Origin: an uncultured Oscillospiraceae bacterium
GTDB lineage: Bacteria; Bacillota; Clostridia; Oscillospirales; Acutalibacteraceae
Direction: 5' to 3'
DNA length: 10,264 nt
Assembly: GCA_900549155.1 (NCBI GenBank)
Contig: URNF01000075.1
Coordinates: 1-10,264, forward strand
This document shows, piece after piece, positions 1-6,651 of this stretch (positions are counted from its first letter, which is position 1; every line of letters begins with the position of its first letter). The notes beneath the pieces were generated by a model. It was not told the DNA's origin, did not search any database, and saw only the letters and a list, made by a program, of their open reading frames with translations. The position numbers were made by a program, and so were the translations under genes.

Positions 1-864
1 GTTAAGACCGGTGTTTGCCGAGCAGGAGGCGATGCGCGCACCCTCGATGAAACCGGTGATGCCGTACATGACGCCCGCCAAAACGAACACCATAACGATC
101 GTCCAAAACACATTGACGCCGGACACATTCGCCGCTTCCTCGTTGGAGCCGACCGCAAACATGTTCTTGCCGAACTTGGTCTTGTTCCAGATCACCCACA
201 TGATCGCCGTGAGGATGACCGCATACAGCACATACTTCGGAACGGCAACACCGCCGATGGTAAAGAGCGTACCGCGCACAAAGTCGGTGTAGGAAGCGTC
301 AAGGCCGGACAGCGTCTGACCGTTGTTGCCGCCGAGCATCAGATACATCAGCACGAGACCGAACACAATGAGCTGCGTGGACAGGGTGACGATGAACGGA
401 TGCAGCTTGAACTTTGCAACGAAGAAGCCGTTGACAAAGCCGATCGCCGCGCCGACCGCGATCACCAAAAGAAGCACTACCCACAGCGGCATAACGGGGA
501 TGTTCGGGAAAATCTTGTTGATATAGCCGGTCATCTGCAAAAGCGACGCGGCGATACAGGCGGTGAGACCGACGCAGCGGCCGGCGGAAATATCCGTGCC
601 GGTCAGGACGATCGCGCCGCCGATGCCGAGAGCGATCGGCAGCTTTGCCGCCGTCAGCGAAACGATATTGACGATCGAGGACACCGACAGAAACGCGGGC
701 ACACGAATGGCAATATAGATGATCGCGGCGGCGATGATGATATACATGGCATTGTTGAACAGCAGGTCGCTGACGGCTCTGCGCTTATCAACGCCGGATT
801 TGGCTTTGAAATCGTTCATCCATGCGGAAAAACGGTTTTGCTTTTTTACAGTTGCAGCAGACAT
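1..864 (-). CDS. mglC: Galactose/methyl-galactoside-type ABC transporter permease MglC (3' end beyond window)
   Basis: This is the membrane permease of a sugar ABC importer of the MglC/RbsC family. The ATG (complement of 862-864) follows a GGGAGGG-type ribosome binding site, 18 bases after the mglA stop. The frame stays open for 288 codons to the left edge; about 50 C-terminal residues are probably missing if it matches the roughly 336-residue E. coli protein. Visible are a polar N-terminal tail (about 1-35) and many hydrophobic spans, for example around 38-55, 125-150, 157-178, 210-227 and 253-272. Family signatures are GTDISAGRCVGL (89-100), KLHPFIVTLSTQ (153-164) and GKNMFAVGSNEEAANVSGV (232-250), the last of these being the cytoplasmic loop that usually contacts the ATPase. 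Gene order mglB-mglA-mglC supports the call. The exact sugar (galactose, glucose or another hexose) cannot be read from the permease. Confidence 0.93.
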   Translation of the reverse strand, partial: MSAATVKKQNRFSAWMNDFKAKSGVDKRRAVSDLLFNNAMYIIIAAAIIYIAIRVPAFLSVSSIVNIVSLTAAKLPIALGIGGAIVLTGTDISAGRCVGLTACIAASLLQMTGYINKIFPNIPVMPLWVVLLLVIAVGAAIGFVNGFFVAKFKLHPFIVTLSTQLIVFGLVLMYLMLGGNNGQTLSGLDASYTDFVRGTLFTIGGVAVPKYVLYAVILTAIMWVIWNKTKFGKNMFAVGSNEEAANVSGVNVFWTIVMVFVLAGVMYGITGFIEGARIASCSANTGLN

Positions 865-882
865 GGTGTATATCCCTCCCGT

Positions 883-2424
883 TTATGCGTATTTGGCGGC
901 AAGCGCCATGATTTCTTCCTGCGTGGCGGTGGCTGCATCCACCTCGCCCGCCAGCTGTCCGCCGGACATGACCAAAATGCGGTCACACACACCGAGCAGC
1001 TCAGGCATTTCCGAGGAAACCATCAAAACCGTCTTGCCCTTTTCGGCAAGGTCGATGATGAGCTGATAGATCTCATACTTTGCGCCGACATCAATGCCGC
1101 GCGTCGGCTCATCCAGCAGCAGCACCGTCGGTTCGGTCAGAAGCCAGCGGCCGAGAATGACCTTTTGCTGGTTGCCGCCCGAAAGCGAACGGATCTTGGT
1201 TTCCTGATTGGGGGTCTTCACATGCATCGACTGAATGCACCAATCGGTGTTTTTCTTCAGCTTTGCCTTGCTCAAAAACGGTCCCGTGCGGCACTTGCCG
1301 AGACTGGAGATCGTCGCGTTTTCGCGGATGTTCAGAATACCGAAGATGCCGGTCGCACGGCGTTCCTCCGTCAAAAGGGCAAAGCCGTTTTTAATGGACT
1401 CTCTGGCATTGCGGTTTTTGATCACCTTGCCGTCGAGCTTTATCGTGCCGTTGTGGCGCGTTGCCGTACCGAACAGGTTTTCAAGCAATTCCGTTCTGCC
1501 CGAGCCGTCAAGACCCGCAACACCGATGATCTCGCCGCGCCGCGCCTTGAAGGAAACGTGCTGCAGCTTGGAATACATGGCGGTGAGGTCGTCGACCTCA
1601 AGCAGCACATCGCCGATCTTGTTCGACTTCGGCGGATACAGATTGGTAAGCTCTCTGCCCACCATCAGCTTGATGATCTCGTCGGTGGTAAGCCCTTTGG
1701 CTTCCTTTGTCGCGATCCACTGTCCGTCGCGCATGATGGTGACTTCATCGGAAATGCGCAAAATTTCTTTCATTTTGTGCGAGATGTAAATGATGCCGCA
1801 GCCCTGATCGCGCAGCATATTGATGATGCGGAACAGATGCTCCACCTCATCCTCCGTCAGCGAGGAGGTCGGCTCGTCGAAAACGATGACCTTGGCGTTG
1901 TAAGAGACCGCCTTTGCGATCTCCACCATCTGCCGCTGGGAAACCGGCATATCCTTCATCAGGGTACGCGGATCTACATGGATGCCCAGTCGGTCAAAAA
2001 TCTCCTTTGTGGCAGTGTACATCTTCTTTTCGCTTGTAAAGGGAACGCCCTTTGCAACCGTCGGGAAGCGTCCGAGCCACATATTGTCCATAACGTTGCG
2101 TTTGAGCGCCTGATTGAGCTCCTGATGCACCATGGCAACGCCGTTTTCGAGCGCCTCTTTGGAATTGCGGAAATTGATCTCTTTTCCTTCAAGATAGATC
2201 TTGCCGCCGTCCTTGCCGTACACGCCGAAAAGGCATTTCATCAGCGTGGACTTTCCCGCGCCGTTCTCACCCATAAGTGCGTGCACCGTTCCGGCTTTCA
2301 CCGTCAGATTGACCTTGTCGAGCGCTCTGACGCCCGGAAACGACTTTTCAATATTTTCCATGCGCAACAGCACAGAACCCTTTTCGTTCACCGCCGCAGC
2401 GCCGTTTTTTTCCAATTCATTCAT
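883..2424 (-). CDS. mglA: Sugar ABC transporter ATP-binding protein MglA
   Basis: This 513-residue protein is the double nucleotide-binding subunit that powers sugar import, working on the cytoplasmic face with the MglC permease. The first ATPase half has Walker A GENGAGKST (52-60), a signature-like VSQRQM stretch (about 161-166) and Walker B VIVFDEP (179-185). The second half has a degenerate Walker A, GLDGSGRTE (304-312), with Arg in place of the usual Lys, then LSGGNQQK (414-421) and Walker B VLLLDEP (434-440). A degenerate second site is normal in MglA/RbsA/XylG-type proteins. I chose the ATG at 2424. The GTG three codons upstream (2433) lies inside the ribosome binding site GGAGGTG (complement of 2431-2437), which is 6 bases from the ATG. 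The gene follows mglB after a hairpin-containing gap and precedes mglC by 18 bases, so it is in one operon. Confidence 0.95.
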   Translation of the reverse strand: MNELEKNGAAAVNEKGSVLLRMENIEKSFPGVRALDKVNLTVKAGTVHALMGENGAGKSTLMKCLFGVYGKDGGKIYLEGKEINFRNSKEALENGVAMVHQELNQALKRNVMDNMWLGRFPTVAKGVPFTSEKKMYTATKEIFDRLGIHVDPRTLMKDMPVSQRQMVEIAKAVSYNAKVIVFDEPTSSLTEDEVEHLFRIINMLRDQGCGIIYISHKMKEILRISDEVTIMRDGQWIATKEAKGLTTDEIIKLMVGRELTNLYPPKSNKIGDVLLEVDDLTAMYSKLQHVSFKARRGEIIGVAGLDGSGRTELLENLFGTATRHNGTIKLDGKVIKNRNARESIKNGFALLTEERRATGIFGILNIRENATISSLGKCRTGPFLSKAKLKKNTDWCIQSMHVKTPNQETKIRSLSGGNQQKVILGRWLLTEPTVLLLDEPTRGIDVGAKYEIYQLIIDLAEKGKTVLMVSSEMPELLGVCDRILVMSGGQLAGEVDAATATQEEIMALAAKYA

Positions 2425-2447
2425 ACAATACACCTCCCGTCGTGTCG

Positions 2448-2479
2448 CCGTGCGGGGCGGCAGCTGCCGCCCCGCACGG
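2448..2479 (-). repeat. 32-base perfect palindrome between mglB and mglA
   Basis: Bases 2448-2479 are a perfect, almost wholly G/C inverted repeat centred on CAGCTG between 2463 and 2464. In the mgl transcript it lies just after the mglB stop (2488-2490) and shortly before the mglA ribosome binding site (2431-2437). No run of T follows on the minus strand, so it is not a standard terminator. By analogy with hairpins after other binding-protein genes, it could protect the mglB mRNA 3' end or reduce read-through into mglA and mglC, giving more receptor than transporter. That role is inferred. Confidence 0.85.
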
Positions 2480-2487
2480 ATGGGAAA

Positions 2488-3555
2488 TTATTTGCCGGTG
2501 TAGGTCGCGTAGGGGATGTTGACTCTCCAAGTGCCCACGACATCCGCGGCATTCACGCCGTCGAAGGTCGTTTTGCCGTTCAGGAAATTCTGCGTAATGG
2601 TGGTGATAACCGTTGCCATACCGTCGGCATCCTGCTTGATGGTGCCGATCATGCTGCCCTTGCTGATGGCGTCCTTCGCAGCGTCGGTCGCGTCAACGCC
2701 GAACACCGGAATGACCTTTGCGCCGTCCTTGTTATAGCCGGCAGTCTGCAGAGCGGAAACAGCGCCGAGCGCCATCTCATCGTTGTTGGCGATGACCAGC
2801 TCTACCATGTTGTTGTTCGCTTCGCTGTACTGTGCCAGGATGGTGGACATATAGTCCGTCGCAGCCGCAGAGGACCACTGACCGTTCTGGTCGACCAGAT
2901 ACTTATTCTTGTTGGATGCGTCATAGAAGGAGAGCTTCTCCTTGCCTGCCGCGACCAGCACCTTGTCGGCATCCTCGACGCCGTACTGGGTGCGCGCGAT
3001 AGCTTCCATGTTGCCTTCCTGACCCTTGAACATCACATAGCTGATCTTGCCGTCGCCGTTGAGATCCAGCGTTGCAAAGTTCTTCACGAGATATTTGCCG
3101 ATCATCTGACCCTGCATATGGCCCGCCATCTCATAGTCGGTGCCGACAAACACGCATTTGTCATAGCTGCTGACGACCGACTCGTCCACCGAACGGTTGA
3201 AGAAGATCACCGGGACGTTTTTCGCTTTCGCCTGATCCACGATGTTCTGTGCCGCGTCGTTGGAACCGGTGTCCACAACGTTCACGACCAAGAGTGAAGT
3301 GCCTTTGGTGAGAGCGGTAGAGACCTGCTCGGTCTGGGTGGTCTGGTTGCCGTTGGCATCATAGTTCTGATGCTTGACACCCGCATTGTCCAGCAGCTTG
3401 TCCATTGCGGAACGCACGCTGGAAATGTAGGTATCTCCGTAGGTGTAGTAGAAGACGGATACCTCGCCTTTGGTGTCGGTATCGGCGGCGCTGCCGCAAG
3501 CGGTCAGACCCAATACCATAACACATGCCAGGATGATTGCCAGTGCCTTTTTCAT
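2488..3555 (-). CDS. mglB: Galactose/glucose-type substrate-binding lipoprotein MglB
   Basis: This 355-residue protein is the extracellular sugar receptor of the importer, a type I periplasmic-binding-protein fold held on the membrane as a lipoprotein. Residues 1-20 are a lipoprotein signal with lipobox LTAC (Cys20), followed by a Gly/Ser/Ala/Asp linker. Similarity to E. coli MglB runs through most of the protein: VPVIFFN (114-120), VGTD (137-140), a calcium-type loop DLNGDGKI (164-171), ARTQYGV (187-193), VIANNDEMALGAV (254-266) and VFGVDA (284-289). By eye, Asn120, Arg188, Trp227 and Asp288 match sugar-contacting residues of the E. coli protein, but the His/Asp pair before the Arg is Asn182/Glu184. 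The ATG is preceded by AAGGAGG (complement of 3564-3570) with an 8-base spacer. It is the first gene of the operon, as is usual for mgl. Substrate is probably galactose or glucose, with some doubt. Confidence 0.94.
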   Translation of the reverse strand: MKKALAIILACVMVLGLTACGSAADTDTKGEVSVFYYTYGDTYISSVRSAMDKLLDNAGVKHQNYDANGNQTTQTEQVSTALTKGTSLLVVNVVDTGSNDAAQNIVDQAKAKNVPVIFFNRSVDESVVSSYDKCVFVGTDYEMAGHMQGQMIGKYLVKNFATLDLNGDGKISYVMFKGQEGNMEAIARTQYGVEDADKVLVAAGKEKLSFYDASNKNKYLVDQNGQWSSAAATDYMSTILAQYSEANNNMVELVIANNDEMALGAVSALQTAGYNKDGAKVIPVFGVDATDAAKDAISKGSMIGTIKQDADGMATVITTITQNFLNGKTTFDGVNAADVVGTWRVNIPYATYTGK

Positions 3556-3603
3556 GATACATACCTCCTTGTTTTTTCACGACCGTTCTCTGTCGTTGTC
3601 TAT

Positions 3604-3632
3604 ATTATAGGACACATTTTTTGAAAAAGAAA
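3604..3632 (-). promoter_or_regulatory. Probable promoter of mglBAC (strong -10, weak -35)
   Basis: On the minus strand a perfect TATAAT (complement of 3604-3609) lies about 50 bases upstream of the mglB ATG. At the 17-base spacing the -35 position reads TTTCTT (complement of 3627-3632), which matches the consensus poorly, and neighbouring spacings are no better. A good -10 with a poor -35 suggests that an activator may be needed, which would fit a sugar-induced operon. No regulator gene for it is in the window. Confidence 0.6.
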
Positions 3633-3678
3633 TGCAGTTTTTTATGATGTTTGTATAAAAAATTACGAATAGGTCATG

Positions 3679-3699
3679 AGTATATGGAAAATATATACT
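3679..3699. repeat. AT-rich inverted repeat in the mglB-csoR divergent region
   Basis: Seven-base arms AGTATAT (3679-3685) and ATATACT (3693-3699) flank a 7-base spacer. The site lies about 70 bases upstream of the mgl -10 and about 25 bases upstream of the csoR -35. It could be a binding site for an unknown regulator of either operon, but in such AT-rich sequence a short inverted repeat can occur by chance. Confidence 0.3.
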
Positions 3700-3724
3700 T
3701 TTGTCATAAAACGCGATATTTCCG

Positions 3725-3753
3725 TTGACATATACCCCCTATGGGTATATAAT
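3725..3753 (+). promoter_or_regulatory. Consensus promoter of csoR-copA
   Basis: A perfect -35 TTGACA (3725-3730) and a perfect -10 TATAAT (3748-3753) are separated by exactly 17 bases. Transcription should start near 3760, leaving a leader of only about 10 bases before the first csoR ATG. Such a strong core promoter would be expected to be held off by a repressor, and the spacer contains the matching operator. Confidence 0.9.
3730..3750. promoter_or_regulatory. CsoR-type operator filling the promoter spacer
   Basis: Arms ATATACCC (3730-3737) and GGGTATAT (3743-3750) are perfect inverted repeats around CCTAT. C/G runs flanked by TA in this pattern are typical of operators bound by CsoR proteins of Firmicutes. 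The site starts at the last base of the -35 and ends inside the -10, so bound CsoR would block RNA polymerase. That the adjacent csoR product binds here is inferred from position and symmetry. Confidence 0.82.
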
Positions 3754-3770
3754 GAGAGCGAAAGGTTGGG

Positions 3771-4085
3771 ATGACGATGCAGGAAAACGCTTGTCCGCAT
3801 TGCTGCGGACGCAAAAAGGAACGCTCCCCCGAGGAGTATAAAAAGCTCATTCACCGCCTGAACCGCATAGAAGGACAGATCCGCGGCATTCGCGGCATGC
3901 TGGAAAACGATGCCTATTGCCCCGACATTCTGATCCAGTCGGCAGCGGTCAATGCGGCGATCCATGCATTTAATAAGGAACTGTTAGCCAATCACATCCG
4001 CACCTGTGTGACAAACGATATTCGAAGCGGCAAGGACGAGACCGTTGACGAACTGGTGAACACGCTGCAAAAGCTGATGAAATAA
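3771..4085 (+). CDS. csoR: CsoR-family copper-sensing transcriptional repressor
   Basis: This 104-residue all-helical protein belongs to the CsoR/RcnR (DUF156) family, whose members hold metal-efflux promoters shut and let go when they bind metal. The core LIHRLNRIEGQIRGIRGML (26-44) is the family signature. Cys50, His75 and Cys79 sit at the positions of the Cys-His-Cys Cu(I) ligand set known from CsoR, which favours copper over the nickel, formaldehyde or persulfide sensors of the family. An N-terminal extension has CPHCC (8-12) and basic residues. The first ATG (3771) follows AAAGG by 5 bases; an in-frame ATG at 3777 is an alternative that would give a slightly longer leader and remove two residues. 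The gene is 18 bases ahead of copA, and the operator overlaps its own promoter, so it is probably self-regulated. Confidence 0.93.
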   Translation: MTMQENACPHCCGRKKERSPEEYKKLIHRLNRIEGQIRGIRGMLENDAYCPDILIQSAAVNAAIHAFNKELLANHIRTCVTNDIRSGKDETVDELVNTLQKLMK

Positions 4086-4103
4086 CAATAGGAGATCAAA
4101 TTT

Positions 4104-6596
4104 ATGACACACTATACGGTCACGGGCATGAGCTGCGCCGCCTGCTCTGCCCGTGTGGAAAAGGCGGTCGGCAAGGTGGACGGCGTCACTTCCTGTGCCG
4201 TCAGCCTGCTCACAAACTCCATGTCCGTTGACGGCACTGCCGCGCCGGACGCGGTGATCGCCGCCGTGCAGGCGGCGGGCTACGGCGCGTCGCTTAAAGG
4301 TGCCGCAAAAAGCGACAGCAGCAAAAAAGACGTCCCCATCAAGGATGAGGTCGCGCCCCTGCGCCGCCGTCTCATCTGGTCGGTGATCTTTCTGCTCGTG
4401 CTCATGTATTTTTCCATGGGGCACATGATGTGGGGATGGCCGCTGCCGTCCTTTTATGACAACAACCATGTTGCCATGGGGCTGACCCAGCTGCTGCTCA
4501 CCATCGTTATCATGGTCATCAACGGGCGCTTCTTCGTCAGCGGCTTCGGTGCACTGCGGCACCGCGCACCGAACATGGACACGCTGGTGGCGCTCGGTGC
4601 GACAGCGGCGTTTGTCTACAGCACCTATGCCCTGTTTGCCATGACCGATGCCACCGTGCGCGGCGATGCCGACGGCGTCATGCACTATATGATGGAGCTG
4701 TATTTTGAGTCGGCGGCAATGATCCTGACGCTCATCACCGTCGGCAAAACGCTTGAAGCGCGCGCCAAGGGCAAGACCACCGACGCGCTGCGCGGGCTGA
4801 TGGATCTGACGCCGAAAACCGCCACGATCATCAAAGACGGCGCAGAGGTCACCGTACCGGTGGAGCAGGTGCTAAAGGACACGGTCTTTGTCGTGCGTCC
4901 CGGTGAGAGCATCCCTGTGGACGGTGTGGTGCTGGAGGGCGGCAGTGCCGTCAACGAAGCGGCGCTCACGGGTGAAAGCATCCCCGTGGACAAGACGGTG
5001 GGCAGCGCCGTTTCCGCCGCCACCATCAACCAATCCGGCTTCCTTAAATGCCGCGCCGTGCGCGTCGGCGAGGACACGACACTGTCGCAAATCATCCGCA
5101 TGGTGAGCGATGCGGCGGCGACAAAAGCCCCCATCGCCAAAATTGCCGATAAGGTTTCCGGTGTGTTCGTGCCGATCGTCATGAGCATTGCACTCGTCAC
5201 AACGGTCGTGTGGCTGCTTTTGGGACAAAGCGTCGGATATGCGCTGGCGCGCGGCATCTCGGTGCTTGTTATCAGCTGTCCCTGTGCGCTGGGGCTGGCA
5301 ACGCCTGTCGCCATCATGGTAGGCAGCGGACTTTCCGCCAAAAACGGTATTCTGTTCAAAACGGCAGCCGCCCTTGAGGAAACGGGCAGGATCGACATTG
5401 TCGCGCTGGATAAGACCGGCACGATCACGGCGGGTGCACCGCAGGTGACCGACATTCTCCCTGCCGTCGATGAAAAAATGCTGCTCCTTGCCGCTGTTTC
5501 GCTGGAGCAAAAAAGCGAGCATCCGCTGGCAAAAGCCATTCTGAAAAAGGGTGAAGATGCAGGCGTCGTCGCCGAGGAAGTGGAAAACTTCACGGCACTG
5601 GTCGGCAGCGGGCTTTACGCCGACCGCGACGGAAAACGGCTCTATGGCGGCAATCTGCAATATATCGAGCAGCATGCCTCCGTCCCCGCCTCTCTGCGTG
5701 ACGCCGCCAAACGCCTTGCCGACGACGGCAAAACGCCGCTGTATTTCTGCATGGACGACACCTTTTTGGGTATCATAGCGGTAGCCGATGTCATGAAAGA
5801 GGACAGCCCTGCCGCCGTGAAGCAGCTGCAAAACATGGGCATCCGCGTCGTGATGCTGACCGGCGACAACGAACGCACCGCCAAGGCGATCGGCGCCGCA
5901 GCGGGCGTGGATGAGGTCATCGCGGGCGTGCTGCCCGACGGCAAGGAGCGCGAGATCCGCCGTCTGCGGGAAAAGGGCAAGGTCGCCATGGTCGGCGACG
6001 GCATCAACGACGCCCCGGCGCTGACGCGCGCGGATGTCGGCATTGCCATCGGCGCGGGCACGGACATCGCCATTGACGCGGCGGATGTGGTGCTGGTGAA
6101 CAGCCATCTGAGCGATGTTCCCGCCGCTATTCGCCTGAGCCGTGCCACCCTGCGCAATATCCATGAAAACCTTTTCTGGGCATTCTTTTATAACACCATC
6201 GGTATTCCGCTGTCGGCGGGCGTGTTCGTCCCGCTGGGGCTGACGCTCAATCCGATGTTCGGTGCGGCGGCAATGAGCCTGTCGAGCTTCTGTGTTGTCA
6301 CGAACGCCCTGCGACTTAATCTGTTCAAGCTGCGCGACACGCGGCACGATCATAAAAGAAAACAGCACAAAAAGGAGACGGTTCAAATGCAAAAGACGAT
6401 CCACATTGAGGGCATGATGTGCGGCCACTGCGAAATGACAGTGAAAAGGGCACTGGAAGCGCTGGACACGGTGAACAGCGCCGATGTCAGCCACGAAAGC
6501 GGCACGGCGGTCGTGGCGCTCTCCGCGCCGACTGATGACGCCATCCTCAAAAAAGCGGTGGAAGACAAGGACTACACGGTCACCGGCATCGAATGA
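4104..6596 (+). CDS. copA: Copper-exporting P1B-type ATPase CopA with N- and C-terminal HMA domains
   Basis: This 830-residue membrane ATPase pumps Cu(I) out of the cell. Domains in order: an N-terminal heavy-metal-associated domain with GMSCAAC (8-14); about eight membrane spans (roughly 90-108, 122-145, 157-181, 196-216, 351-374, 378-404, 685-707, 712-735); actuator TGE (289-291); membrane CPC (392-394); phosphorylation site DKTGT (436-440, Asp436); SEHPLA (471-476); GDGIND (631-636). Tyr696-Asn697 and Met724...Ser728 in the last spans fit the Cu(I) subclass. The first outer loop, around 101-126, is rich in Met and His. After a basic, His-containing linker (744-761) comes a second metal-binding domain with GMMCGHC (770-776). 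The ATG follows AGGAG (4090-4094) by 9 bases. Co-transcription with csoR predicts induction by copper. The C-terminal domain may also be made separately from an internal start. Confidence 0.96.
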   Translation: MTHYTVTGMSCAACSARVEKAVGKVDGVTSCAVSLLTNSMSVDGTAAPDAVIAAVQAAGYGASLKGAAKSDSSKKDVPIKDEVAPLRRRLIWSVIFLLVLMYFSMGHMMWGWPLPSFYDNNHVAMGLTQLLLTIVIMVINGRFFVSGFGALRHRAPNMDTLVALGATAAFVYSTYALFAMTDATVRGDADGVMHYMMELYFESAAMILTLITVGKTLEARAKGKTTDALRGLMDLTPKTATIIKDGAEVTVPVEQVLKDTVFVVRPGESIPVDGVVLEGGSAVNEAALTGESIPVDKTVGSAVSAATINQSGFLKCRAVRVGEDTTLSQIIRMVSDAAATKAPIAKIADKVSGVFVPIVMSIALVTTVVWLLLGQSVGYALARGISVLVISCPCALGLATPVAIMVGSGLSAKNGILFKTAAALEETGRIDIVALDKTGTITAGAPQVTDILPAVDEKMLLLAAVSLEQKSEHPLAKAILKKGEDAGVVAEEVENFTALVGSGLYADRDGKRLYGGNLQYIEQHASVPASLRDAAKRLADDGKTPLYFCMDDTFLGIIAVADVMKEDSPAAVKQLQNMGIRVVMLTGDNERTAKAIGAAAGVDEVIAGVLPDGKEREIRRLREKGKVAMVGDGINDAPALTRADVGIAIGAGTDIAIDAADVVLVNSHLSDVPAAIRLSRATLRNIHENLFWAFFYNTIGIPLSAGVFVPLGLTLNPMFGAAAMSLSSFCVVTNALRLNLFKLRDTRHDHKRKQHKKETVQMQKTIHIEGMMCGHCEMTVKRALEALDTVNSADVSHESGTAVVALSAPTDDAILKKAVEDKDYTVTGIE
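6369..6377 (+). promoter_or_regulatory. Internal ribosome binding site within copA
   Basis: AAAAAGGAG lies 9 bases upstream of an in-frame ATG (6387), inside the linker between the last membrane span of CopA and its C-terminal metal-binding domain. Its strength and spacing match the sites in front of the real genes in this window. It also encodes Lys-Lys-Glu of the linker, so chance cannot be fully excluded. Confidence 0.6.
6387..6596 (+). CDS. Possible separately translated CopZ-like copper chaperone (in frame within copA)
   Basis: Starting at the internal ATG, the last 69 codons of copA would encode a free heavy-metal-associated protein of the size and form of CopZ. It begins MQKTIHIEGMMCGHC, with the Cu(I)-binding Cys pair at 12 and 15 of the short product, and ends YTVTGIE, a beta-strand typical of the fold's end. 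Free CopZ delivers Cu(I) to CopA or to CsoR in other Firmicutes, and no stand-alone copZ occurs elsewhere in this window. The start is supported by AAAAAGGAG 9 bases upstream and by the domain boundary falling exactly at the Met. The reading frame is unbroken, so the full-length fusion is certain to be possible and the short form is an inference. Confidence 0.5.
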   Translation: MQKTIHIEGMMCGHCEMTVKRALEALDTVNSADVSHESGTAVVALSAPTDDAILKKAVEDKDYTVTGIE

Positions 6597-6609
6597 TCCC
6601 ATAACAAAA

Positions 6610-6643
6610 GGACGCCCCGAAGACAAAAGTCTTCGGGGCGTCC
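6610..6643. terminator. Hairpin terminator between convergent copA and hydrolase genes
   Basis: A 15-base-pair perfect stem (6610-6624 with 6629-6643) closes an AAAA loop. On the minus strand the stem is followed by CTTTTGTTATGG, a fair T run suited to ending the hydrolase transcript, whose stop is at 6652-6654. On the plus strand only CTCTGTATTC follows, so termination of copA is likely but less textbook-like. It probably works in both directions. Confidence 0.85.
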
Positions 6644-6651
6644 CTCTGTAT

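Noticed and set aside
2425..2433. A GTG start giving a three-residue longer MglA
   Set aside because: The GTG is part of the ribosome binding site GGAGGTG itself; the ATG at 2424 has the correct 6-base spacing.
400..3297. A 965-codon open frame on the plus strand across the mgl genes
   Set aside because: It lies exactly antisense to mglB, mglA and mglC, which show clear family motifs. Its translation is low-complexity, rich in Arg, His and Asp, with no recognisable domain, as expected when GC-rich codons are read on the opposite strand.
6368..6409. Possible -1 ribosomal frameshift at C AAA AAG in the copA linker, which would end at a TGA at 6407-6409 and give CopA without its C-terminal domain
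   Set aside because: The heptamer does not meet the usual slippery pattern, the ribosome binding site lies after rather than about 10 bases before it, and I see no clear downstream stem-loop. Internal initiation explains the site more simply.
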